From contig NZ_CP061274.1 of NCBI RefSeq assembly GCF_014775655.1, positions 2,976,001 to 3,040,000 on the forward strand: a stretch of DNA of 64,000 nucleotides, read 5' to 3'. Below the pieces are notes generated by a model. The model worked only from the letters and a program-made list of their open reading frames with translations, was not told the origin of the DNA and ran no database searches. Below are positions 8,113 to 15,027 of this stretch, piece after piece. Numbering within the stretch: position 1 is the stretch's first letter; the number at the start of each line of letters is the position of its first letter. This stretch comes from Clavibacter zhangzhiyongii. GTDB taxonomy: Bacteria > Actinomycetota > Actinomycetes > Actinomycetales > Microbacteriaceae. The translations under genes were made by a program, and so were the position numbers.

Positions 8113-8277
8113 GGCTGATCTTTCTCGAATGAGCGGGAGGGTGAGGGGCGTCGCCTCAGAACGGCGCGGGTGAGCCCGGTCCGAGTATTCAGCACCTTGG
8201 GAATAGCGGGGTCCCCCAGTTGTGGGGCGCGGTCGCCCTTCGCGACGGCCGGTCGGGTCGCACGGGGCCGGTCCGCA

Positions 8278-9150
8278 TCAGCCCGGCAGCGACGCGAGGA
8301 AGTCCTCGACCAGCGCGGCGAACAGGTCCGGCCGCTCGATCTGCGGCATGTGCCCGCAATCGGGGATGAGCCGTGTGCGCGCGTCGGGCAGCTCCCGCGC
8401 GACGGCCGCGAGGTGCGCGGGCGGCAGGATCCGGTCGCGGTCGCCCCAGACCGCGAGCACCGGCAGGCCCGACTCCCGCACGCCCTCGACCAGCGGGCGG
8501 CGCCAGCGCGAGCTCACCCCGCGCACCGTGCCGAGGTCGCGCGCGATGTCGAGCATCGTGGCGGCGTGCGACGGCCGGGCCGACAGCTGCTGCGCGTGCC
8601 GCACGCGCTCGTCGGTGGTGAGCGCCGGGTCGTGGAAGATCGTGCGGGTCGAGCGCCGCGAGTTGCCGGGCGTCGGCCGCATGAGGAGGGTCGCCAGCGG
8701 ATCGAAGGCGAGCATCCGGAGGCCGACGGTGACCTGCCGGCCGAAGCCCGCGCTGTCGGCGAGCACGAGGGCGCGCACGCGATCCGGGTGCCGCACCGCG
8801 AGGGTCATGGCCACCGCGCCGCCGAGCGAGTTGCCGACGACCGTCACGCGACCCGTCACGCCCGCCGCGTCGAGGCACGCGGGCAGGGCGTCGGCGAGGG
8901 ACTCGAGCGTGGTGGGACCGTCGACCGGATCCGACCAGCCGAAGCCCGGCAGGTCGAGGCTGTGCAGCTCGTGGCCGTCGGACAGGCGCGCGTGCTGCTC
9001 GTCCCAGTCCTCGAGGCTGCGGCCGATGCCGTGCAGGAGGAGGAGCGGATCCCCGGCGCCGGTCACCCGGTGCCGCACCTGCCGGCCGCCGACGTCGAGC
9101 ATCGCGGTCCCCGGGGCCCGGAGCGGATCGACGTCCCCGGATGCGGCCAT
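8278..9150 (-). CDS. alpha/beta hydrolase
   Basis: A 290-residue alpha/beta-hydrolase-fold enzyme. The oxyanion region is LLLLHGIGRS, the nucleophile elbow is VVGNSLGGAVAM with the catalytic Ser, the acid lies in LPVLAVWGDRDRILPP, and the catalytic His is in LIPDCGHMPQIERPD. This is the common layout of esterases, C-C bond hydrolases and haloperoxidase-like enzymes; the substrate is unknown. The ATG start is preceded at six bases by TAGGGT. It is divergent from the ectB-like gene. Confidence 0.85.
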   Translation of the reverse strand: MAASGDVDPLRAPGTAMLDVGGRQVRHRVTGAGDPLLLLHGIGRSLEDWDEQHARLSDGHELHSLDLPGFGWSDPVDGPTTLESLADALPACLDAAGVTGRVTVVGNSLGGAVAMTLAVRHPDRVRALVLADSAGFGRQVTVGLRMLAFDPLATLLMRPTPGNSRRSTRTIFHDPALTTDERVRHAQQLSARPSHAATMLDIARDLGTVRGVSSRWRRPLVEGVRESGLPVLAVWGDRDRILPPAHLAAVARELPDARTRLIPDCGHMPQIERPDLFAALVEDFLASLPG

Positions 9151-9156
9151 GTCGCG

Positions 9157-9162
9157 ACCCTA
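9157..9162 (-). promoter_or_regulatory. leaderless -10 element for the alpha/beta hydrolase
   Basis: On the minus strand TAGGGT stands six bases before the ATG at 9150. Confidence 0.65.
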
Positions 9163-9217
9163 TCGAGATCCCCCACGTGCCGGATTCCTGCGATGTCGGG
9201 AGGAGGTGCGACGATGG

Positions 9218-9240
9218 AGGGGCTGCGCATCGCAGCCCCT
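9218..9240 (+). other. 10-bp hairpin in the leader of the ectB-like gene
   Basis: AGGGGCTGCG and CGCAGCCCCT form perfect arms around a 3-base loop, 83 bases before the ectB-like start. It could be an attenuator, or a terminator of upstream transcription; nothing in the sequence decides. Confidence 0.4.
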
Positions 9241-9322
9241 TCCCCGTCGCCCGGAGCCACGAGCCCGCCCGACGTGAGGCGACCCACCGAGGTCGCCGCT
9301 GAGCATCAAGGAGCGAGACGGC

Positions 9323-10633
9323 ATGACGATCTTCGAGCAGATGGAGTCCGAGGTCCGGAGCTACAGCCGCGGCTGGCCGGTCGTGTTCGACCGCGCCGTG
9401 GGCAGCGAGATGTTCACGGCCGACGGCGACCGCTACCTCGACTTCTTCGCCGGCGCGGGCGCCCTCAACTACGGGCACAACAACCCGGCGCTCAAGCAGA
9501 AGCTGGTCGACTACATCCTCCGCGACGGCGTCACGCACTCCCTCGACATGTTCACGGAGGCGCGTCGCGACTTCCTGCAGACGTTCCAGGACGTCATCCT
9601 CCAGCCGCGCGGGCTCGACTACCGCATCATGTTCCCCGGCCCGGGCGGCGCCAACGCGGTCGAGGCCGCGCTGAAGCTCGCGCGCAAGGTCACCGGCCGC
9701 ACCACGATCGTGCACTTCACCAACTCGTTCCACGGCATGACCGAGGGCGCGCTCGCGGTCACCGGCAACGCGCTCAAGCGCGGCGGCGCCGGCCACCCGC
9801 TCCAGCACACCGTCGCGGTGCCGTTCGACGGCTACCTCGGCGGCGAGACCGACAGCCTCGCGTACTTCGAGAAGCTGCTCGACGACTCGGGCTCGGGCTT
9901 CGACAAGCCCGCCGGTGTCATCGTCGAGACCGTGCAGGGCGAGGGCGGCATCAACGTCGCGAGCGCCGAGTGGCTCCGCGCCCTGCGCGACCTGTGCACG
10001 CGCCACGGCATCGTGCTCATCGTCGACGACGTGCAGATGGGCTGCGGCCGCACCGGCGGCTTCTTCAGCTTCGAGGAGTCGGGCATCGTCCCCGACATCG
10101 TCACGCTCTCCAAGTCCATCGGCGGCTACGGCCTGCCCATGGCCCTCACGCTCCTCAAGCCGGAGCTCGACCAGTGGAAGCCGGGCGAGCACAACGGCAC
10201 CTTCCGCGGCATCGCGCCGGCGTTCCTCACGGGCGCCGAGGCGCTGCGCCAGTACTGGGCCGACGGCGAGCTCGAGGCGTCCACGCTGCGCAAGGGCGAG
10301 CGGATCCACGAGGTCTTCACCGAGATCGCCGCCGAGGCGGCCCCCGGCATGACGCTCAAGGTGCGCGGCCGCGGCCTCGCGCGCGGCATCGAGTTCCCCT
10401 CGGGCGACCTCGCGGGCGCGGTCTGCCGGGCGGCGTTCGAGCGCGGAATGCTCATGGAGACGAGCGGCGCCGGCGGCACGGTCATGAAGGTGCTGCCCGC
10501 GCTCACCATCACCGACGACGAGGTCGAGGAGGGGCTCGCCATCATCCGCGCGTCCGTCCGCGAGGTCCTCGGCGCCACGAGCGAGGAGCTCGCCGCCGAC
10601 GAGGTGCCGCTGCCGGTGGCCGTCGGGAGCTGA
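9323..10633 (+). CDS. ectB: diaminobutyrate--2-oxoglutarate aminotransferase-like, class III PLP enzyme (EctB-like)
   Basis: A 436-residue class III aminotransferase that best matches EctB, which makes L-2,4-diaminobutyrate from aspartate semialdehyde with glutamate as donor. Characteristic parts are YLDFFAGAGALNYGHNNP, the cofactor motif VLIVDDVQMGCGRTG with Asp235/Asp236, and the PLP lysine Lys264 in TLSKSIGGYG. AAGGAG stands before the ATG. ectA and ectC are not adjacent, so ectoine synthesis is not supported from this window; diaminobutyrate may serve another pathway. The last nine codons, through the stop, are duplicated at 13851-13882, the far side of an inserted element. Confidence 0.85.
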   Translation: MTIFEQMESEVRSYSRGWPVVFDRAVGSEMFTADGDRYLDFFAGAGALNYGHNNPALKQKLVDYILRDGVTHSLDMFTEARRDFLQTFQDVILQPRGLDYRIMFPGPGGANAVEAALKLARKVTGRTTIVHFTNSFHGMTEGALAVTGNALKRGGAGHPLQHTVAVPFDGYLGGETDSLAYFEKLLDDSGSGFDKPAGVIVETVQGEGGINVASAEWLRALRDLCTRHGIVLIVDDVQMGCGRTGGFFSFEESGIVPDIVTLSKSIGGYGLPMALTLLKPELDQWKPGEHNGTFRGIAPAFLTGAEALRQYWADGELEASTLRKGERIHEVFTEIAAEAAPGMTLKVRGRGLARGIEFPSGDLAGAVCRAAFERGMLMETSGAGGTVMKVLPALTITDDEVEEGLAIIRASVREVLGATSEELAADEVPLPVAVGS

Positions 10634-10634
10634 T
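10603..10634 (+). repeat. left copy of the direct repeat at the ectB 3' end (attL-like)
   Basis: A 32-base sequence covering the last codons and stop of ectB. It matches 13851-13882 at 29 of 32 positions. The last 13 bases (10622-10634, GTCGGGAGCTGAT) are identical. The three differences are all synonymous third-codon changes. Confidence 0.85.
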
Positions 10635-10669
10635 TACTGGTCGGGTTCGGTCCCTTGTTTTATAACCAA

Positions 10670-13615
10670 CTACTTAGGCCCTAATTCCAGCAGCAGTTCA
10701 CAAGTCGCAATTAGCGCGTCCGATTTACGCGAAGACCTGCGCATATCTTCTAGGTCTTCGAGGCGCGAGGTATACAGGTTGCGAACTTCTGGTTCCATTT
10801 TGGCCACCCGGCAATCGAGGGTTTGTTGTGCGTATTTGAGGGCTGGCCCCGGCATTCCTTCGGACACATATAGGGTAGTCAGTTCGTGGCGCGTGTTTTC
10901 AGTCTCGAAATGGCAACTCCCTAGAGAGACTGCCCTGTCCCGCAAAGTAGCAGCAAATTGCTTGATAGCTTTATACGGTTGACCCGCGTTACGGTAAGCA
11001 ACCCCGGCATAGTGCCCCGAAATCAACGTCTCGATATGGAATTGTCCAAGAACGTCGGTCCGATGGGCCAGGTTACGCTCGTGCATCACCGCGGCCGCTT
11101 CCGAGTCGCCAAGTTCATCCAGGCACCGTGCTTGATAGTGGTATGCAACCATGAACTCTCGACTGTCCTCAGTTAAGATATTCCGGATCCGGGGTAGTAG
11201 CGAGTCCAAAAGCGCCATGGATTCAGCAAAACGCTTCAGATCGAATAGCGCGGTAGCAGCGTTACTTTCCGCTAGAAGCGTATTGGGGTGATCCGGCCCC
11301 CATTCTTCCGCAAACTGATTCGCGAGCTGTTCAAACAGAGCAAGCGCCTCAGCATGCAACTTATGGGCCTGCATGGCCCCGGCTAGGCTATTTCTCACCA
11401 CTGGAAGCTGTTGACGCGCCCGCCTATCTAACGCTTCTGAGTCCATTGCAATAGCCGCCTGGAGTGACGCGATGGCTTCATCGGTCCTCATAAGCTTGGC
11501 ATAAACAGGCCCGAGGTTAGCGCGCAGTGCGAATATGTGATACTCATTGGGGACATCTTCTTCTAATGCCGTTTCGAGTAGCTCTTCAAGGACGTCCGCC
11601 GCGTCCTGATATTTGTCCTCAGCCTGCAGGACCGCGGCGTAATTAGTCCAATTGACAAAATTGTCGTCGCCCGTTGAGGCCAAGAACGCAAAAATATCTT
11701 TCGCCTCCTGAAGGCGTCTACCCTTCATCAAGGTTTGCGCGTACGCAGAGAGCAGTCGGTACCAGAAAGCTTCGCCTAGCTTCTCCTGAATGTCTGCGGT
11801 ATTCATGATCGCCTCGAACGCACTTGCCGACTCGGCATAAGAGCCTTTTTCCTGCAGCGCCTGCGCCCGATAAAACGTAAGCACCCAGTACGCCAAGGAA
11901 TCTGAATCGATTTCCGACGTCAGACTTGACGCTACATTGATTTTACGTGCCGAATTACCAGGGGAGCGATCTAGATAATCGACCCATATAGCCCCTGCTT
12001 CTAGCACGGCCTCGCGGTCCTCCACCAAACCCGCTTCATACATAGCTATAACAAATTGCGAGGCGGCCGACGCTTGGGCAGGATTGCGATATAATCCGTT
12101 ATGTACAGCTTCGATCGTTAATTTCAGTAATGCGTCTCGGAAGCCCGCGTGTTGGCTCTTTGAAAAGAACTGGTTATCTTCCTCGGCCACTTGCGCTTGC
12201 GCCGAGCTGGAAAACACGTATACGCCAGAGCCGAGGGAAGAAATCCAGGTGGGCGCCTGAAGCAGCAGAGCCTCCACCCCGCTCTCAGACTCGTCAAAAT
12301 CAATCTGGAAGTCGACAGCCCCGAAGGCAGCAGAAATATCATTGGCGATCCACGCCTTTGCGCCCTGAATTAAACCTTCGTCGACTCCCTTCGTAACATG
12401 TGCCAGAAGTGAAAACATACGCTTATGGCCATTGTCGAGCTCTTGCCACAGTCCCCGATACAGGCCAGCCACTGTCGAGGGCAACTCCTCGATGGCCTCG
12501 CTTGACAGCTTTAGATCTCCGGATGGAAACTGCTCGTGGTAGCGCCGCCAGAGACCGAAAAGAGTCAACTCAAGAGGGTTTGAGTATAGTTTGACAATCG
12601 CTTTCGCCGTACTTGACTCCACATTAGGAAAGTAGTGTCGGAGTATTGCATAACGCGCGTCCTCCTCGAGCGCTAGGTTTGCAGATACCCGCGCCACCTC
12701 CTGGTTCTGATCAAAAAGATTGATTGCCTTAGCTTCCCGCAACGCTGACTCAAGTGCGGAATCTGAAGCTTGTTCAGGCCAGGCTGTGGATATGACCATG
12801 ACGTACGGATTAGACTCTACAAGCTTTGTCATCAGGTTGAGTAGATTGGAGTCCCCCCAATGAGCATCTTCAATGAAGATAACCGTAGGCAGCTTCGGGC
12901 CAATCGAGCGCATCAAGACATCGTAAATACGATCATGTACGACCGACATATCCTCGCGAATGTCGTCGCTCCCCCGGACAAGTCGCTTCCGCTCCTCTAC
13001 CCTTTCGGAGCTGGTTGCAATCTGCTTTAGCGCGGCATAGGCGAGCCCTGTTCCCAGACCTAAATCAATACCCATCGCACCTGTCGCACCCGACAATGCG
13101 AGGTTGCCAATTTCGTCAACAAGCGCGTCTGTCGATCCGCTTATAGTCGTCTTTAACCTATCAAGGCGCGAAGTATTCTGGCGCACTAGCTCTGCTATAT
13201 AGGGCGCGTGGGCGAGCCATTGGTGAAATGCTTGGTGCGCAGAGTTGCCCCTCGATGCGGTCAGGGTAGTCGCAGTGATTCCCCACCACATGAACTGCGG
13301 GAGAGAGCCGGGGACGTGCGGAAACATTGGAAACGTTGCTTTACGTGCTCTAGCGTGTTGATCCTCGGTCAATTCAGTGGAATCCTCTGTAATCAGAGGA
13401 GGCCAATATGCCGAAGTTTGTTGATGCTTAGATGCGATTTCCTTATAGAACTGTTGAACTATTCGCGTCTTTCCGGCACCACTTGGCGCATCAAGGTGAA
13501 TCCACTGACCCGTTCCCTCAGAGCCGAGTCGATTGAAGCTTGATAGAAGGTCGCTCACATAAGCTAGACGGCTTGCACCCACGAACGGGGGAATGCTGAA
13601 CGAACCAGGAGTCAT
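10670..13615 (-). CDS. STAND-type AAA ATPase with C-terminal TPR-like repeats, candidate defence protein
   Basis: A 981-residue protein. After a short start (FVGASRLAYVSDLL) comes Walker A at 43-50 (APSGAGKT). Walker B is at 245-255 (VIFIEDAHWGD), followed by a sensor-like STAWP near 276-280, as in AAA_16/STAND ATPases. Between them is a long insert (about 95-240) with a Gly/Ala-rich hydrophobic patch at 172-200. Residues about 575-950 are tandem helical hairpins of TPR type, including HPNTLLAESNAATALFDLKR. STAND proteins use such repeats to sense a ligand and oligomerise with ATP; many are antiphage sensors. No nuclease, protease or TIR effector is recognisable. Codon use is AT-rich, and it is the sole gene of the insert. 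Confidence 0.75.
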   Translation of the reverse strand: MTPGSFSIPPFVGASRLAYVSDLLSSFNRLGSEGTGQWIHLDAPSGAGKTRIVQQFYKEIASKHQQTSAYWPPLITEDSTELTEDQHARARKATFPMFPHVPGSLPQFMWWGITATTLTASRGNSAHQAFHQWLAHAPYIAELVRQNTSRLDRLKTTISGSTDALVDEIGNLALSGATGAMGIDLGLGTGLAYAALKQIATSSERVEERKRLVRGSDDIREDMSVVHDRIYDVLMRSIGPKLPTVIFIEDAHWGDSNLLNLMTKLVESNPYVMVISTAWPEQASDSALESALREAKAINLFDQNQEVARVSANLALEEDARYAILRHYFPNVESSTAKAIVKLYSNPLELTLFGLWRRYHEQFPSGDLKLSSEAIEELPSTVAGLYRGLWQELDNGHKRMFSLLAHVTKGVDEGLIQGAKAWIANDISAAFGAVDFQIDFDESESGVEALLLQAPTWISSLGSGVYVFSSSAQAQVAEEDNQFFSKSQHAGFRDALLKLTIEAVHNGLYRNPAQASAASQFVIAMYEAGLVEDREAVLEAGAIWVDYLDRSPGNSARKINVASSLTSEIDSDSLAYWVLTFYRAQALQEKGSYAESASAFEAIMNTADIQEKLGEAFWYRLLSAYAQTLMKGRRLQEAKDIFAFLASTGDDNFVNWTNYAAVLQAEDKYQDAADVLEELLETALEEDVPNEYHIFALRANLGPVYAKLMRTDEAIASLQAAIAMDSEALDRRARQQLPVVRNSLAGAMQAHKLHAEALALFEQLANQFAEEWGPDHPNTLLAESNAATALFDLKRFAESMALLDSLLPRIRNILTEDSREFMVAYHYQARCLDELGDSEAAAVMHERNLAHRTDVLGQFHIETLISGHYAGVAYRNAGQPYKAIKQFAATLRDRAVSLGSCHFETENTRHELTTLYVSEGMPGPALKYAQQTLDCRVAKMEPEVRNLYTSRLEDLEDMRRSSRKSDALIATCELLLELGPK

Positions 13616-13850
13616 GATATCTCGTCACCAATCTAGCCATGGGTATGCCTATCGAATGCGGGTGGCTAATTGATCAGGCAAACGGAGGTGTTTTAATTAT
13701 CCGTAGTTTTTTGAAACCGCACAACTCCCCCGTCACGGGGGTATGCGATGACGGACGTTCTCCGCTTCTCCTTCGATACAAGACTCAGGCCCATGCCGAC
13801 GCCTACCTGGACCCGTTAGCGGTGTTCCTTGCATCGAGTGGATCCAGAAA
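13616..13850. other. upstream region of the ATPase gene, right part of the insert
   Basis: AT-rich intergenic DNA carrying the presumed promoter of the minus-strand ATPase gene. A small hairpin of CCCCCGTCACGGGGG lies near 13727-13741. An 80-codon plus-strand frame (13639-13881) runs into the duplicated ectB end, so its C-terminal VPLPVAVGS is a by-product of the att repeat; I do not call it as a gene. Confidence 0.5.
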
Positions 13851-13882
13851 GGTGCCGCTTCCGGTAGCTGTCGGGAGCTGAT
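13851..13882 (+). repeat. right copy of the ectB 3'-end direct repeat (attR-like)
   Basis: Same 32-base sequence as 10603-10634 with three synonymous substitutions (CTG to CTT, GTG to GTA, GCC to GCT) and an identical 13-base end at 13870-13882. GC-rich chromosomal sequence resumes directly after it. Confidence 0.85.
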
Positions 13883-14026
13883 GCGTTCCTGCGCATCGCC
13901 TCGCAGCTCGGTCGTTCGCCTCGTGGCGCGGCCGGGCCGTCCTTGGGTTAAGCCTCGGCAGTCGTACCCTGCATCTCGAGCTCCGCGGCCGTGACGGAGG
14001 CCGACGCCGGCATCCTTGGTCAGTAG

Positions 14027-14300
14027 TTGTCCGCGCGGAGCTGCTCTGCGAACACGGTCAGGTCCGGGTCCGGCTTCAGGTCCGTGTCCTCCGGCGTGAG
14101 CTCCGAAAGCAGGTGCCGCCGCCCGAAGGTAACCCGTGCCGTGACGGGCACGAGGGTAGGAGATGCCGGTTGAAAACAAACGGCGCCGCCCCAACGTGCA
14201 GTTTCTTCTCCCAGCGCACGGTGGTGACCGTTTCGCCACTCACGACCGCGTCATGGTGGATGCGTTGGGAGCGGATGACCTGGGACGCGGGGGATCCTAC
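14027..14300 (-). pseudogene. remnant of an unrecognised gene, frameshifted
   Basis: Read on the minus strand, one frame gives protein-like sequence containing VIRSQRIHHDAVVSGE and TTVRWEKKLHVGAAPFVFN (about 14170-14275). The frame then has to shift near 14150-14165 to continue as VTFGRRHLLSELTPEDTDLK and end LTVFAEQLRADNY at a stop near 14027. Neither half has a start, and each is closed in the other's frame. This looks like a decayed 3' part of a gene next to the insertion site. I do not recognise the family. The stretch 13883-14026 shows only fragmentary coding character. Confidence 0.4.
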
Positions 14301-14364
14301 GGGCGGTGATGCAGCCGGGGAACGCTGCCCGGCCCCGCATCCGCGGAGCCGGGACGTCGTGCGT

Positions 14365-15027
14365 TCACCGCGGCCGCAGGATCCGGTAGCGGTGCTCGGG
14401 GCGGCCGGTGGATCCGTAGTTGAGCTGCACGTCGACCACGCGGTCGCGCGCGAGGGCGCCGAGGTAGCGCTGCGCGGTGGCGCGGGAGACGCCGACGCGC
14501 TCCGCGATCTCGGGGGCGCTCAGCTCCTCGTCGGATGAGGACAGGGCGTCGAGCACGGCCTGCTCCGTCGCCGGGCGCTCGCGCGCGGAGACCCGGCCGG
14601 GCCGCAGCGCGTGGATGGCGCGGTCGATGCCGGCCTGGTCGAGCGGACGGTCGCTCGCGAGGCCGGCGCGGAAGGCCGCGTAGGCCGCGAGCCGCGCGGT
14701 GAGCAGCTCGGGCGCGAACGGCTTCACGAGGTAGGAGACCGCGCCGCCGCGGAGGGCGCGGCGGACGGTGGCGGGGTCGTCGGCGGCCGTGACGAGGATC
14801 ACGTCGGGCTCGATGCGCCGCACGAGGTCGACGCCGCTGCCGTCGGGCAGGTACGCGTCGAGGAGCACGAGGTCGGGGCGGGACGTGTCGAGCACGGCGA
14901 GCGCGGCCCGCACGCTGCCCGCGGTGCCGACGGCGCGGAACCCGGGCGCCTGCTCCACGATGCCCTCGTGCAGGCGCGCGATGCGGAAGTCGTCGTCGAC
15001 GACGAGGACGGTGAGGTCGTCGGTCAT
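14365..15027 (-). CDS. CitB/DcuR-type two-component response regulator
   Basis: A 220-residue regulator. The receiver domain opens TVLVVDDDFRIARLHEGIVE (acidic pocket), with the phosphorylated Asp in LVLLDAYLPDGSG and the conserved Lys in SYLVKPF. A linker leads to a C-terminal winged helix with recognition helix GVSRATAQRYLGAL. This is the architecture of DctR/CitB/DcuR regulators of di- and tricarboxylate transport. Its ATG overlaps the stop of the sensor kinase gene by 4 bases (ATGA), so the pair is translationally coupled. The likely target is the citrate transporter gene divergent from the kinase. Confidence 0.9.
   Translation of the reverse strand: MTDDLTVLVVDDDFRIARLHEGIVEQAPGFRAVGTAGSVRAALAVLDTSRPDLVLLDAYLPDGSGVDLVRRIEPDVILVTAADDPATVRRALRGGAVSYLVKPFAPELLTARLAAYAAFRAGLASDRPLDQAGIDRAIHALRPGRVSARERPATEQAVLDALSSSDEELSAPEIAERVGVSRATAQRYLGALARDRVVDVQLNYGSTGRPEHRYRILRPR

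Larger units (their letters stand above)
10635..13882. mobile_element. low-GC integrated element at the 3' end of ectB
   Basis: About 3.2 kb of visibly lower-GC DNA bounded by the ectB 3'-end direct repeat. The left junction leaves ectB intact. The right copy encodes the same peptide VPLPVAVGS with AT-richer codons, as expected if the element carried its own version of the gene end to restore the target. The only convincing gene is a 981-aa STAND-type ATPase. No integrase, transposase or terminal inverted repeat is visible, so it may be a non-autonomous island mobilised in trans or one that lost its recombinase. Confidence 0.75.

Noticed and set aside
8170-10665. Very long plus-strand frame spanning the hydrolase and ectB region
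   Set aside because: Antisense to the alpha/beta hydrolase and out of phase with ectB; composition is that of a non-coding frame.
13639-13881. 80-codon frame ending in the duplicated VPLPVAVGS
   Set aside because: Its C-terminus is only the att copy of the ectB end; the rest has no ribosome site or family and lies in the promoter region of the ATPase gene.
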